Origin: Verrucomicrobiales bacterium
GTDB taxonomy: Bacteria; Verrucomicrobiota; Verrucomicrobiia; Verrucomicrobiales; DEV007
Length of the DNA: 47,971 nt
Direction of reading: 5' to 3'
Assembly: GCA_029213005.1 (NCBI GenBank)
Contig: JARGPI010000038.1
Coordinates: 1 to 47,971, forward strand
Below are positions 24,710 through 34,033 of this stretch, one piece after another; within the stretch, counting starts at the first letter, position 1, and each line of letters starts with the position of its first letter. The position numbers and the translations under genes were made by a program. The notes below the pieces were generated by a model, which saw only the letters and a program-made list of their open reading frames with translations, did not search any database and was not told the origin of the DNA.

Positions 24710-27700
24710 TTAAGGAGCGAAACGGGTCGTGTTGGCAACCCTAAATCGATAGAAATCACCGATCGGATCGGCCGTTCCCGGAGTGGCTGTTGCATAGTCC
24801 GGAATATTAGGATCGTTGGGATTCAGATATCTCTCAACGATACTTGAACCTCGATATTCACCCACGACCGAATCCAATTCATTATCCCACTTCTCATATT
24901 CCGAAGAAGTATCACGGCGTCCCTGTTTCAGCACCTGCCCACGATAGTGAACCTTAAACACATTCGATTTGGTTGTGGTTCTCTGGTAAATATTGGCATA
25001 GGGGCGCTCCCTACCGTTATCACCAATAGCTCTGTGATATTGCCAGTAACTACCATCCTGCATTTGCTCAACCGTCACGTCATCCATGGTTTGCACCATA
25101 TACTGAGGATTGGTGATACCCTGCCTGACAGCAGACTGCTGAGGTATCAAATGAAGTTCGCAGATTTCACTTGCTGACTTGAATATCTCTCCTTTATCGA
25201 ATTTCTCCTGAAACTGCTCCAGCGTTGTTGATTCCACAATCACACTTCTCAAGCGAATCCGCTGCAACTTACCGCCATTGGGCCGATCTCTCCAATGATA
25301 ACCGGTTCCTCTTCCGACACCATGTTTGTAGTTGGAAGTATAGAAGCTCCGGTTCCCGTCCGTAGGTGTGGGAATCAAAAGCATGAATTCCGAACGAAGT
25401 ACACCCCTCATTGCTGTATTCCTTTTAACATGGCGGAAAGGAAGCAACTGGTAATTTAGATTAATTTTTCCCGCTGTGGAAAAAGAATCGGAAATCGCAT
25501 AAGGTTCCACCACCGGCATCCAGAACAAATCCATTAAATAATGATCTTTGGGATCCTGCCAGCCTGGGTGAATTGGCTCGCCCACAATGTCGATGTTATC
25601 CACATATGGCCTGAACAGAAGAGTCTGCCAGGGCTGGTTGGTTGCCGCCATCGAAGGCATTGATCCAAACATACCAGGACCATTGACAATTCGATTCGGA
25701 GAGAAATATGCAGGCGTCCCCGCTTCATGCTGCCAATCCCGGACAAAATAGGGGAACTCTCCAAAGTCCCGCCTCATATCCCAGGCATTTGGATTGGAGC
25801 CATCGGTGGCTCTGAACAGCGAATGAGTATTACCCTCATCCGGTTTGTTGATATAAGGCCCGTCCACCAGCAGCCCTGCTGCGTTATCAAAATCACCGTA
25901 AATATTGACTGCGGCAGCGTTATAATCAGCAGGGTCGCCAATGATACCTGTCGGGGCTTTACCGTTGTAATTCTGCCCGGGGATCAACGCCGAGCTTGAA
26001 GCACCCCGATACCTGCCACCCGTCGAGAACGACATATCATGAGACATTCTATCATCAGAGTCGTAGGTGAAATGAGGCCCAAAATACCCCATCCGCCCTC
26101 GAAATCCATCGGCATCGGGCTCGCCCTCGTCTCCCAGGGTTGTGGTTGGACGAACCGCTGTTAAGCGAGGGTCACCATGAAGAACTCCGATCGATTTGAC
26201 AACATCCCCGCCGCTGAAAAGCTGAACGCCGGATCTCGAATTAACCCCTTGAATACGACCGCCGCCGTAAGCAATCTCGCCGGCGTTAATTCCCTCCGCT
26301 ACATAGGTTGGGTTTGCCCCCTGGAACCCGAGCGTCCACCAGGAAGTCGCCGGTATCGGGCTCGCCTCCTTCTTCCGAAATTCGTTTATGTAGCCGGGTG
26401 AACCACCTGACAATAAAGGGGCAGGAGTTTCAAAGGAAGGAAATTCCAATTCCACTCTCTGAACTTCCTCTCCAGTAACTTTCGAAGCGGAATTCTGATT
26501 ACCATCGCCACCTGCATAAATGGTAAAATCGACTGTCCCCCCGCTGAAACGACATCTGTCGTCTGCAACAAAAGGAGGCGTCAGCCAATGATACCGGTTA
26601 TAGCCGGAATTGGAACTATACCCCGGGTCAATCGGTGTATAACGTCCCTGAAGGTTGCCACCCTCTCCGGAAAGGAAAAATCCTGCAGGCTTCGTTCCTC
26701 CGGCATGACGATCACCCCATGAAGTCTGGCGCTTATTCGAATACCACCACAGTCGCTCATCCACTCCAACGCCCCCCTTCTCTCCTGATGCTAAGCTATT
26801 GCCATAAGGATCGTGAGTTGCAAGAAAGTGACCTCTGCCTCCGGCATTAGGACCAAAATACATGTTTTCGTCCATATCAATCCTGATTGAAATATCCGGG
26901 CTGATCGGAACCCAGCCCATGCTAGGAGTAAATAGATTGAAAACAAATTGAGCCTGCTGCAGCGTCTCCCCGGGGCCCAATCTTTGGGCATCTGAAAAAT
27001 TCTTCAAGCGATCCGGGTTCTCTTCCCGCCAGACTTTATGAGAGACGATCTCCCCGCCCCGATACTGTGGATAATCATCCAACCGATAAAGAAGATTGTA
27101 GTTCCAGTTCGCGGGGTTAAACGCCGGCTCAATTCTCGCTTTCACCTCAGCCCACTTGTCAGTGCCCCGATAACTTTTCCAGGCGGGATCGTAATTTGCA
27201 GTCATCCACTCATCAATCCACTTCGGAAATTCGTCGAACGCCAGAGTGTCAATTACCGAAGACCGCTCCGCGGCAGTATCAATGCTTTCAACCTCGAGGT
27301 GCATCGGAGGTATATTACTAAATGCCGGAGAAGTGTCCTCATCCTGCCGCCCAGACTGGCCATATACGTCCCAGCCTCCAAAGATTGAACCCGCAGCAAC
27401 ACCACCAAAGGTGCCATCTCCTGCAGCACAACAGATCACCTGCATCGCGGCATCTTTCAAAGTATAGAATCGTCCAAATCCTTGCGTGGTATCGCCTTTA
27501 TAGGTAATCCGAATCGGGGTCACCTGCCCGTGCCCTACGTGAATTCCGTTCTGCCCCAACTCTTCCAGCGCCTGGTTTCGCGCCCTCGGGTTGGTGAACG
27601 TCACATGGTCATCAGTATTACTGGTCTGAAAGGCATTCATCCAGTCGTCCTGAAACAAAGTGTCATCATGCAGGTTAGTAGACCGGATAAAATCAAAGAT

Positions 27701-29302
27701 TTGAGTTATGAGCTGTTTACGGTCAAAGCTGCTATACTTATCGCTGAACTTATTACCGACTCCGGGAATCTTCTGATCCGTATAATTCACGAGGTACTCA
27801 TACAATTCCTTGTTTCTCGGAATTTGCTCATAGTCGTAAGTTTGAGAATCTTCGTTAGCCCTCTTAAAGAAGTATTCTTTGCCTGCTACCGTCGAACAGA
27901 ACGCGATCATTTTGTCGAAAGGAGTCCGATGAGCATCATCATCTTCCTCATGAACCGGCCAGATACCAATTCTCGGCGTATTAAACATGGTGATCTCGGG
28001 AGAGCGACTCGAAACCGTCAAGAAAAACCGAAGTCTCTCCATAATGTCCTGCATTTCTCCCGGAGGGGCAGGACGTCCATCCGCTTGAGGAAAGAAGTTA
28101 GGCTCCCGGTCCGGCGCCATCACATATTCATCAACAGAAGGGAAAAGAGGGTTTTTGTCCGCGATCAATCCATCCCGCTCTTTCGGTTCGCTCATGTTAA
28201 TTTTGCGGGTACCGGCTTCTGAACCGCCACCAACAACCCGGGGAACCACCGAGTAAATCAATTCCATTGCAGTTTTGTTTCTCACGATGTCCAGAACGCC
28301 CGGAGCAAGAGCTGGAGACAAATGCACCGTAGCCGGATGGCCAGGATACCGCTGCCACTCTCTCTGAGCCGGTTGATACTGGGCCATATCCATATCGGCT
28401 TCGCCACCGGCACGTGGAGTGTCCCAGGACAGCCCACCCGCGTGAGTATTCAAATTCAATTTGGTGCTTTCATCATCCGCCCAGAAAGCAAACCGGGCTA
28501 CAAACTGATTCGACTCACTTGGCTTGGAAGAACCTTTGAACGGTTTGAACGACCCGTTTTGAAGTGTCCCCATGGTGCCATCAGCCAGCTGATAAACCCA
28601 CTTCACAGGGAGTGCGAGATGCTCTATATCTCCGCTCACCCCTTTGTCAGACATTGCTTTCGTCAGCAAATCCTCAATCTTTTCGCTCCACGGCCCGCTG
28701 TCCACGATCCTCGGACCACTATCGGTTTGAAAGTTAAAATCAAATCCTTCAACCCCTTTGTCATCCTCTTCATTTCCTATCTTTTTAGGCCAAGCTGGAA
28801 TATGCTTAGCCAGCGGATCCACAACCGGGAAGTATACTTTGTCTCCACGAATCACCGGCTCATTCAAATCGACGTATTCATCCGATGCCGAGACCCAGTT
28901 TTTAGTATCGTCAAAATCCTCATCTGTGAAATTCACCTCATCGGTTCGATCAACAAGCAGATCATCAGAATACAACTTATAACCTGCTACAAAATCACCG
29001 TTAATTCCCCAGGTTCGAATCGCTCCCGGCTGTGAAGCCCAGGCAACTTCCTTATCTGATGTTGCCCTCCGAATTTGAGCAATCACCATATTTACTGACT
29101 GTTCAGCAATCTGCTGAGCCTGCAAGCCCTGCGAGTAAGTCGCAGAAGCTTTGTGCTCACTGGTAGCCAAACTAAAGAACGACATAATCATGATCGTCGC
29201 CAACGACATCACTGTCAGGACGAGGACCAGCGCAACTCCCTTTTGGTTGCCGGAGAGTTTTTCGGCAGATTTCAGCTTCCTCAGCTGTTTCGAGATTTTC
29301 AT
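24710..29302 (-). CDS. Verru_Chthon cassette protein A, giant PilX/GspK-like protein
   Basis: A 1530-residue protein, first gene of the cassette. A positively charged leader (MKISKQLRKLKSAEKLSGNQKG) precedes one membrane helix VALVLVLTVMSLATIMIMSFF, and then SEHKASATYSQGLQAQQIAEQSVN, the pattern of PilX/GspK-type minor pilins whose family lacks the usual +5 Glu. The very large extracellular part is rich in Asp, Asn, Pro and aromatic residues and has no other recognisable domain. The family is otherwise known only from Verrucomicrobia and relatives, and this copy is at the long end of the lengths I recall. It probably caps or initiates the fibre built with B, C and D. A structured leader lies upstream at 29360-29441. 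Confidence 0.85.
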   Translation of the reverse strand: MKISKQLRKLKSAEKLSGNQKGVALVLVLTVMSLATIMIMSFFSLATSEHKASATYSQGLQAQQIAEQSVNMVIAQIRRATSDKEVAWASQPGAIRTWGINGDFVAGYKLYSDDLLVDRTDEVNFTDEDFDDTKNWVSASDEYVDLNEPVIRGDKVYFPVVDPLAKHIPAWPKKIGNEEDDKGVEGFDFNFQTDSGPRIVDSGPWSEKIEDLLTKAMSDKGVSGDIEHLALPVKWVYQLADGTMGTLQNGSFKPFKGSSKPSESNQFVARFAFWADDESTKLNLNTHAGGLSWDTPRAGGEADMDMAQYQPAQREWQRYPGHPATVHLSPALAPGVLDIVRNKTAMELIYSVVPRVVGGGSEAGTRKINMSEPKERDGLIADKNPLFPSVDEYVMAPDREPNFFPQADGRPAPPGEMQDIMERLRFFLTVSSRSPEITMFNTPRIGIWPVHEEDDDAHRTPFDKMIAFCSTVAGKEYFFKRANEDSQTYDYEQIPRNKELYEYLVNYTDQKIPGVGNKFSDKYSSFDRKQLITQIFDFIRSTNLHDDTLFQDDWMNAFQTSNTDDHVTFTNPRARNQALEELGQNGIHVGHGQVTPIRITYKGDTTQGFGRFYTLKDAAMQVICCAAGDGTFGGVAAGSIFGGWDVYGQSGRQDEDTSPAFSNIPPMHLEVESIDTAAERSSVIDTLAFDEFPKWIDEWMTANYDPAWKSYRGTDKWAEVKARIEPAFNPANWNYNLLYRLDDYPQYRGGEIVSHKVWREENPDRLKNFSDAQRLGPGETLQQAQFVFNLFTPSMGWVPISPDISIRIDMDENMYFGPNAGGRGHFLATHDPYGNSLASGEKGGVGVDERLWWYSNKRQTSWGDRHAGGTKPAGFFLSGEGGNLQGRYTPIDPGYSSNSGYNRYHWLTPPFVADDRCRFSGGTVDFTIYAGGDGNQNSASKVTGEEVQRVELEFPSFETPAPLLSGGSPGYINEFRKKEASPIPATSWWTLGFQGANPTYVAEGINAGEIAYGGGRIQGVNSRSGVQLFSGGDVVKSIGVLHGDPRLTAVRPTTTLGDEGEPDADGFRGRMGYFGPHFTYDSDDRMSHDMSFSTGGRYRGASSSALIPGQNYNGKAPTGIIGDPADYNAAAVNIYGDFDNAAGLLVDGPYINKPDEGNTHSLFRATDGSNPNAWDMRRDFGEFPYFVRDWQHEAGTPAYFSPNRIVNGPGMFGSMPSMAATNQPWQTLLFRPYVDNIDIVGEPIHPGWQDPKDHYLMDLFWMPVVEPYAISDSFSTAGKINLNYQLLPFRHVKRNTAMRGVLRSEFMLLIPTPTDGNRSFYTSNYKHGVGRGTGYHWRDRPNGGKLQRIRLRSVIVESTTLEQFQEKFDKGEIFKSASEICELHLIPQQSAVRQGITNPQYMVQTMDDVTVEQMQDGSYWQYHRAIGDNGRERPYANIYQRTTTKSNVFKVHYRGQVLKQGRRDTSSEYEKWDNELDSVVGEYRGSSIVERYLNPNDPNIPDYATATPGTADPIGDFYRFRVANTTRFAP

Positions 29303-29359
29303 AAGCTATGTGGCTGGTTGGTTTGCAAAAAGACCGGATTAAGCCGGTAACGAAAAAGA

Positions 29360-29441
29360 TTTACAATGTAAATAGCTGCAAATACAATGACAATACAAGA
29401 ACAAAATGCATTTATTTGCAAATACATTGTATTTACGCAGC
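29360..29441 (-). promoter_or_regulatory. Palindrome-rich leader before the Verru_Chthon cassette
   Basis: Two perfect odd-length palindromes, TTTACAATGTAAA (29360-29372) and AAATACATTGTATTT (29420-29434), lie 61 bp apart centre to centre. The direct repeat TGCAAATACA(A/T)TG occurs at 29377-29389 and 29417-29429. A longer inverted repeat pairs 29375-29389 with 29425-29441 apart from a two-base bulge. The region starts 58 bases before the cassette A start codon, so it can act as operator DNA or as a 5' leader structure. Confidence 0.5.
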
Positions 29442-29447
29442 TTTTCC

Positions 29448-29461
29448 CGCCGAATTTGGCG
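29448..29461. repeat. Second copy of a 14-bp hairpin sequence
   Basis: CGCCGAATTTGGCG is identical to 243-256 next to tRNA-Lys. It forms a four-base-pair stem with a six-base loop. Whether the recurrence is meaningful is uncertain. Confidence 0.3.
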
Positions 29462-29476
29462 ATTGCGCAACAATCC

Positions 29477-29503
29477 GGTCCCGAAATTGACTTTTTCGGG
29501 ACC
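29477..29503 (-). terminator. 10-bp hairpin downstream of aroA
   Basis: GGTCCCGAAA and TTTCGGGACC form a perfect 10-bp stem with a seven-base loop, 24 bases after the aroA stop on the minus strand. No U tract follows (GGATTGTTG), so it is either a Rho-independent terminator of atypical form or an mRNA-stabilising structure. Confidence 0.45.
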
Positions 29504-29527
29504 TCTTATGAACCAGACAAACCGCCG

Positions 29528-30835
29528 CTAGTTCCGGCGGGTGCTCGATAGGAGCTGCGATAACTCGTCAGCAAAACCGGGATACGAGGTCTCGATACAC
29601 TCGGCCCCGCGAATCACGGTTTCGCCTTTGGCGCGAAGCCCCGCGATCGCAAACGCCATCGCAATCCGGTGATCTCCCAAACTCTCAATGACGGCACCTT
29701 TAAGCTGAGCCCCACCCTGAATTTCCATTCCATCCGCAAATTCCTCGACCAGAACTCCCATTCTCCGGAGGTTTTCGGCAACGGTGGAAATCCGGTCGCT
29801 CTCCTTAACCCGCAATTCCGCGGCATCACGTATTACGGTTCGCCCTTTGGCCATTGCACCCGCAACCGCCAGGATCGGCACCTCATCGATTAAGGTCGGG
29901 ATCTGATCTCCGCCTATTTCAATTCCCTGAAGCTCTCCACCCTTAACCTCGATGGAGCCCATCGGTTCGCATCCGGATTCATCAACCCGCTCTCTGATTT
30001 GGGCGCCCATCCGGATCAAAGCATCCAGAATTCCAACCCGGGTCCGGTTGAGCCCAACACTGTGAACCAGCAGGCGCGAGCCGGGAAAACCAGCTGTTGC
30101 CGCGATCCAGAACGCCGCACTTGAGATATCACCCGGCACCACCAAGTCCCGGGATTCGGGAATCTGATCACCCCAGATGGACACCTTGTTTCCCTCGCGG
30201 ACAAGCTTCACCAAGAGGTAATCCAGCATCCTCTCGGTGTGATCCCTCGACAGGGACGGCTCAGTGACGGAGGTTTTCCCCTTCCCAAGCATTCCGGCGA
30301 GAAGTACGGCGCTCTTTACCTGTGCACTGGCAACCGGCGAATCATATTCAATCGGCTTGATTTTAGAAGTTCCCTGGATTCTTAAGGGAGGAGTCAAACG
30401 ACTCCCCTGCCCCTCAATTTTCGCGCCCATCATCTCAAGCGGGATCGCAATCCGGTTCATAGGCCGCTTCGACAATGACGGGTCACCGACCAGCTCCGTG
30501 GAAAAGGGTTGCGCCGCGAGAATTCCGGAAAGCAGACGCATCGTGGTCCCGCTGTTGCCGCAATCAATCGGCCCTTCCGGAGCCTGAAACTCGCCCCGAT
30601 TGCCATAAACTCGCAAATGGGTACGCTCTTCGTTCAGTTCTTCAATCTTCACTCCCATGGCGCGAAGTGCCCCCACGGTAGCAAGACAGTCTTCACTGGC
30701 CAGAAAGCCTTTGATGTCACAAACGCCGTTCGATAGCGCCGAGAACATAACAGCCCGATGCGAAATACTTTTGTCGCCGGGAACGGTAATTTCAGCCGAA
30801 AACGGCTCCACTTGTCGGACTTTAATCTCGGACAT
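29528..30835 (-). CDS. aroA: 3-phosphoshikimate 1-carboxyvinyltransferase (EPSP synthase)
   Basis: Transfers the enolpyruvyl group of phosphoenolpyruvate to shikimate 3-phosphate in the shikimate pathway. The 435-residue protein has the family landmarks: PGDKSISHRAVMF at the N-terminus (active-site Lys), the phosphoenolpyruvate-site loop DCGNSGTTMRLL near 93-104, GDPSLSKRPM with its conserved Arg, and RVKESDRIS and GDHRIAMAFA in the C-terminal half. It follows tyrA by 46 bases on the same strand, so aromatic amino acid genes form an operon, probably starting at the lipoprotein gene or tyrA. AAGAG precedes the ATG as a weak ribosome binding site. Confidence 0.96.
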   Translation of the reverse strand: MSEIKVRQVEPFSAEITVPGDKSISHRAVMFSALSNGVCDIKGFLASEDCLATVGALRAMGVKIEELNEERTHLRVYGNRGEFQAPEGPIDCGNSGTTMRLLSGILAAQPFSTELVGDPSLSKRPMNRIAIPLEMMGAKIEGQGSRLTPPLRIQGTSKIKPIEYDSPVASAQVKSAVLLAGMLGKGKTSVTEPSLSRDHTERMLDYLLVKLVREGNKVSIWGDQIPESRDLVVPGDISSAAFWIAATAGFPGSRLLVHSVGLNRTRVGILDALIRMGAQIRERVDESGCEPMGSIEVKGGELQGIEIGGDQIPTLIDEVPILAVAGAMAKGRTVIRDAAELRVKESDRISTVAENLRRMGVLVEEFADGMEIQGGAQLKGAVIESLGDHRIAMAFAIAGLRAKGETVIRGAECIETSYPGFADELSQLLSSTRRN

Positions 30836-30881
30836 CTCTTTTTATCTAAAATTCTGGTGTGGCAGTGCCTTGAAGCGCAAT

Positions 30882-31712
30882 CTACCCGCGTTGGTTGATT
30901 TTGTCTCGACACTCTTTTGCCGCGGACAAAAAGCGGTGAACTTCATCTTTGTCAAGCGCAGCGAGCGCTTCGCGCCAATTAGCCAACTCCTGGATCATAT
31001 CGTCCAGAGATGAAAGCAGCGCAGCTTGATTATCCAACATAATTCCCGTCCACATTTCCGGATCACCACTCGCGATTCGCGTCGTATCACGGAATCCTCC
31101 GCCGGAATAGTTAGCCTGAGCCGGATTCGCTCTCAGCGTGCTGAGCACAAGAGCTGAAGCCAGCAGATGAGGTAAATGACTGATCGAAGCAACCACGCTG
31201 TCATGCTCCTCCGGATTCATGAACGAAACCCTTCCTCCAACAGTTTCCCAGAAGGCAGCCACCCGCCGGGCGCTATCACAGCCGGAATCCGCAGTCACGA
31301 TCACCGGGGCACCTACGAATAAATCTGCAGACGCATGCTCGATACCGGTCTTTTCAGAACCCGCCATGGGATGACTACCGACAAACAGCGCCCCGAGCCC
31401 CTCAACCGTACCCTCGAGAGTTGCAACCACCGAAGCCTTGGTGCTGCCCACATCTGTGACCACGCATCCCTTTTTTAACTCCGGAAACCGGGCTACCACA
31501 CCCTCCATAAACTGGATCGGCATCGCGAGAACGATGAGATCAGCCCCTTCGACAGCGTCAGCCAGGTCATCAGTGGCGACATCGGCCAACCCGTCACCGC
31601 GGATTACCTCAAGCACCTCAACGCGACGAGCCCAAATACGAAGTTCGCATTCGGGCTGAAATTGCCTGACCGCCTTGAGGATTGACCCGCCCAGAAGACC
31701 GGGACCAATCAC
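30882..31712 (-). CDS. tyrA: Prephenate dehydrogenase
   Basis: NAD(P)-dependent oxidative decarboxylation of prephenate (or arogenate) in tyrosine synthesis. The 276-residue protein has the dinucleotide fold IGPGLLGGSILKAV, LIVLAMPIQFM, the TDVGSTK loop, the active-site GSHPMAGSEKTG and SHLPHLLASALV in the dimerisation domain. No C-terminal ACT domain is present, so feedback control must differ from enzymes that have one. The coordinates use the first conventional start, a GTG at 31712. That start removes most of the first beta strand (FKSIAV); in-frame codons continue upstream to a CTG at 31748, just after the stop of the lipoprotein gene. The true start is therefore probably non-canonical. 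Confidence 0.92.
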   Translation of the reverse strand: MIGPGLLGGSILKAVRQFQPECELRIWARRVEVLEVIRGDGLADVATDDLADAVEGADLIVLAMPIQFMEGVVARFPELKKGCVVTDVGSTKASVVATLEGTVEGLGALFVGSHPMAGSEKTGIEHASADLFVGAPVIVTADSGCDSARRVAAFWETVGGRVSFMNPEEHDSVVASISHLPHLLASALVLSTLRANPAQANYSGGGFRDTTRIASGDPEMWTGIMLDNQAALLSSLDDMIQELANWREALAALDKDEVHRFLSAAKECRDKINQRG

Positions 31713-31751
31713 TGCGATCGATTTAAAGACTGCGTCGTTCGCGGTCAGACT

Positions 31752-32354
31752 TTAAGGAACTTTGAAGTAAATCTTTCCGCCGGGGACTTTCGGATTGGGA
31801 ATCTGCATCTGAGTTCCACGAGCCCAGGGTGAACCGAGGCTGTTTCCGGCGGGATCCATTTTCTCGACTGAAATTTGACCGAGACTGGCATATTCACCGG
31901 GAAGAGTGACGTGCAGATCATCACCGGAAATCTTTGATGCAAATCCAAGCTTCACGATACTGGAATCCGCAGCCGCTACCGCGGGCGGCTTGGGCGCTTC
32001 AATTTTAGAAATCTGATCTGTCGAGGAATTCAAACCGGGAATCCGATCCTTCAACTTCGTTTTCTCCTCGTCTGGTGAGTAACTCTGCGTATCTCTCCGC
32101 AACGGTTTGACCGGCTCATCTGCCCCGGCAAACCCAAATCGATTGCGACCTTCAGAATTGTCCGCCATAGGTTGTGTTCCTGAAGCGTCAGCCGGAGCGA
32201 GTCCTCCGTCCGCAATGGCCGGATCCTGGGCACCTTCACCAAATTGCGTCGCCACTTGTTCGGCAGAGGCGTTTTGCGTTTTTTGACAACTTGTATTGAC
32301 GCTGACCGCGATCAGTAAAATTGCTCCAAGTGAAAAAGGCTTTCTGAGTTTCAT
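31752..32354 (-). CDS. Putative lipoprotein of unknown function
   Basis: A 200-residue predicted lipoprotein. MKLRKPFSLGAILLIAVSV leads to the lipobox VNTSC, giving a lipidated Cys near residue 24. The middle is low-complexity and charged. The last 50 residues, from about VKLGFASKISGDDLHVTLPG, have a beta-rich pattern and end KVPGGKIYFKVP. No family is recognised. Two starts are possible: 32375 adds seven residues; 32354 gives a compact signal peptide. tyrA begins at or just after the stop, so the genes are likely cotranscribed, although no functional link is evident. Confidence 0.68.
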   Translation of the reverse strand: MKLRKPFSLGAILLIAVSVNTSCQKTQNASAEQVATQFGEGAQDPAIADGGLAPADASGTQPMADNSEGRNRFGFAGADEPVKPLRRDTQSYSPDEEKTKLKDRIPGLNSSTDQISKIEAPKPPAVAAADSSIVKLGFASKISGDDLHVTLPGEYASLGQISVEKMDPAGNSLGSPWARGTQMQIPNPKVPGGKIYFKVP

Positions 32355-32481
32355 CGTAGATTGATGGTTTCCCATCTTACAGCTAGTGGCGTTAAAACCA
32401 AGTTAATTCGATTTGACTTTGGAAACGTATCCCGAAGTCACTTATTAGTTCGGTTTACTTGATTATTTGTGATTGTGCAAC

Positions 32482-32507
32482 AAAAAAGGGCGATCTTTTG
32501 ATCGCCC
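32482..32507 (-). terminator. Intrinsic terminator of the TM-helix-repeat channel gene
   Basis: On the minus strand GGGCGATC, loop AAAA and GATCGCCC form a perfect 8-bp stem followed by six T residues. It lies about 50 bases after the stop of the gene ending at 32556. Confidence 0.92.
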
Positions 32508-32555
32508 TCCTATTAATACACCGTTTTACACAGCGTTCTGTAATTATAAGAATTA

Positions 32556-33731
32556 CTAGCGAATCTTTTCCAACCAGCGGCTCGCTTTATCACGACCACC
32601 GAGGCCCAGTGCAATCGCACCACCAACCCCGATCGCAAACGCTGCTGCAATAACCAAAGCGGTAATGATTAACTGAAAGGTATCATTGGTCAGATCCGAG
32701 ATATTTGCTTTCTGAAGCGCTACGGCACCGAGGAAAACAATAATCGCAATCCGAACGACCCGCGCCCAAAACGCACTTTTCGGCTCAATCAACTGCCCCA
32801 CGATGTTGGCAATATAGAAAGCACCGGCAAAGATAACCAGAGCGATAAGCAGTTTAAGGAAACCGGGAACAAACGTCGTTGCCAGTTCGGAGATAAAACC
32901 GAGATCCATTACGATCAGCGCTTGAGCGGTAATGATTACCAAAATAGTCGCCATCGCGATGTAGCTGATGATCACAGACAATGATCTCCCACCAATATCA
33001 CCACCGGTATAACCCAACTTCGCAGGAAGAGTGTCGGTTCCGATTGAGGCAAGCACGCTTGCGAGGACTTTCTGAACGATGGAGGCGACGAGGTAACCAA
33101 TCGCGAAGATAATAATACCGGCAAGTAAATTCGGAATGTAGCTGAAGATCGTTTCAACCATGTTGCCAATCGGCTCCGAAATCTGAGTCCATCCCAGCTG
33201 ATCCAGCGCATTGGGAAGCAACATCAGAATAATACCAAAGAAAGCAATCAACCCAACGCTGTTTGTGATCGGACGAGTCTCACCAAGACCGAGACGCTCA
33301 TCAACCCGGGATGCGGACAAAAGACCGACGAGGAGATTTTTTACTACGGTCGCAAGGATCCAGGCCACAAAAAGAATCGCAAGAGCGGCAAGGAGATTTG
33401 GAATAAACCCGAGAATCTTCGTTAAGATCACATTGAGCGGCTCGACCACATCTGATCTGCCGGCAGCGGACAACGCGAAGACGACTACAAAAAGCATCAA
33501 CAGCCAGAAGACGAAGGTGGCGATAGCTCTTTCACAACCATCCGTGTCCTGCCCGAGAACATTGGCAAGTTTATCGTCAAGGCTTGTTCGCCCGAGAACC
33601 TTGCGAACCACGCCCGCAATGATTTTGGCTATAAAATAGCCGAGTATAATGATGATCAGCGCAAGCACCCAGGGCCCCAAAGGCCCCAGCACTTCCAGCC
33701 AACGATTTACAGTTACAAGTGTCTTATCCAT
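32556..33731 (-). CDS. Mechanosensitive-channel-like membrane protein with TM-helix repeats (CmpX-like)
   Basis: A 391-residue inner-membrane protein with about ten hydrophobic segments. It carries the conserved TM-helix repeat of small-conductance-channel relatives, seen as IPNLLAALAILFVAWILA and again as IPNLLAGIIIFAIGYLVAS, and a third, weaker copy FVPGFLKLLIALVIFAGAFYIA. It lacks the large cytoplasmic C-terminal vestibule of MscS, which is typical of the CmpX branch, and ends in a short basic tail (GGRDKASRWLEKIR). A role in osmotic or membrane-tension response is inferred from the family. A clean terminator follows, so it is probably monocistronic. Confidence 0.85.
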   Translation of the reverse strand: MDKTLVTVNRWLEVLGPLGPWVLALIIIILGYFIAKIIAGVVRKVLGRTSLDDKLANVLGQDTDGCERAIATFVFWLLMLFVVVFALSAAGRSDVVEPLNVILTKILGFIPNLLAALAILFVAWILATVVKNLLVGLLSASRVDERLGLGETRPITNSVGLIAFFGIILMLLPNALDQLGWTQISEPIGNMVETIFSYIPNLLAGIIIFAIGYLVASIVQKVLASVLASIGTDTLPAKLGYTGGDIGGRSLSVIISYIAMATILVIITAQALIVMDLGFISELATTFVPGFLKLLIALVIFAGAFYIANIVGQLIEPKSAFWARVVRIAIIVFLGAVALQKANISDLTNDTFQLIITALVIAAAFAIGVGGAIALGLGGRDKASRWLEKIR

Positions 33732-34033
33732 TTTTGATTTTTGATTTGGTAGGTAAATGCACTGATTTTACTGATTTCAATAAAATCGCCGCACGCTTCC
33801 CGATTCGATAGAGGTATCTACGCAATACAAAGTCACAAAAGCGGCTGTTAAATATAGACAGAATGCTTTCTAACGACGGGAAAGCGCTTCACTAAATAAC
33901 AAAAACGCTAAGCGTCCACAAAAACTTCAATAAAATATGGTATTTTAAGCTGGTTTATTTGATTACGATGCCTACTCCGGAAATAGGCATCGCAACGCTG
34001 CCGTCTACCAGCTATAAAGTTTATATAGTTTAA
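33732..34033. other. 302-base intergenic region with one clear hairpin
   Basis: No coding frame is supported here. A 9-bp perfect stem, CGATGCCTA (33966-33974) and TAGGCATCG (33984-33992), lies about 40 bases beyond the stop of the minus-strand isomerase-like gene and may terminate it, although only a weak A/T run follows. Before the channel gene, the minus strand has TTGAAA and TTTACC 17 bases apart plus the direct repeat ATCAGTAAAATCAGT, a possible weak promoter. Confidence 0.5.

Noticed and set aside
27482..28222. 246-residue frame antisense to Verru_Chthon protein A
   Set aside because: No domain or start signal; the cassette gene is clear on the opposite strand.
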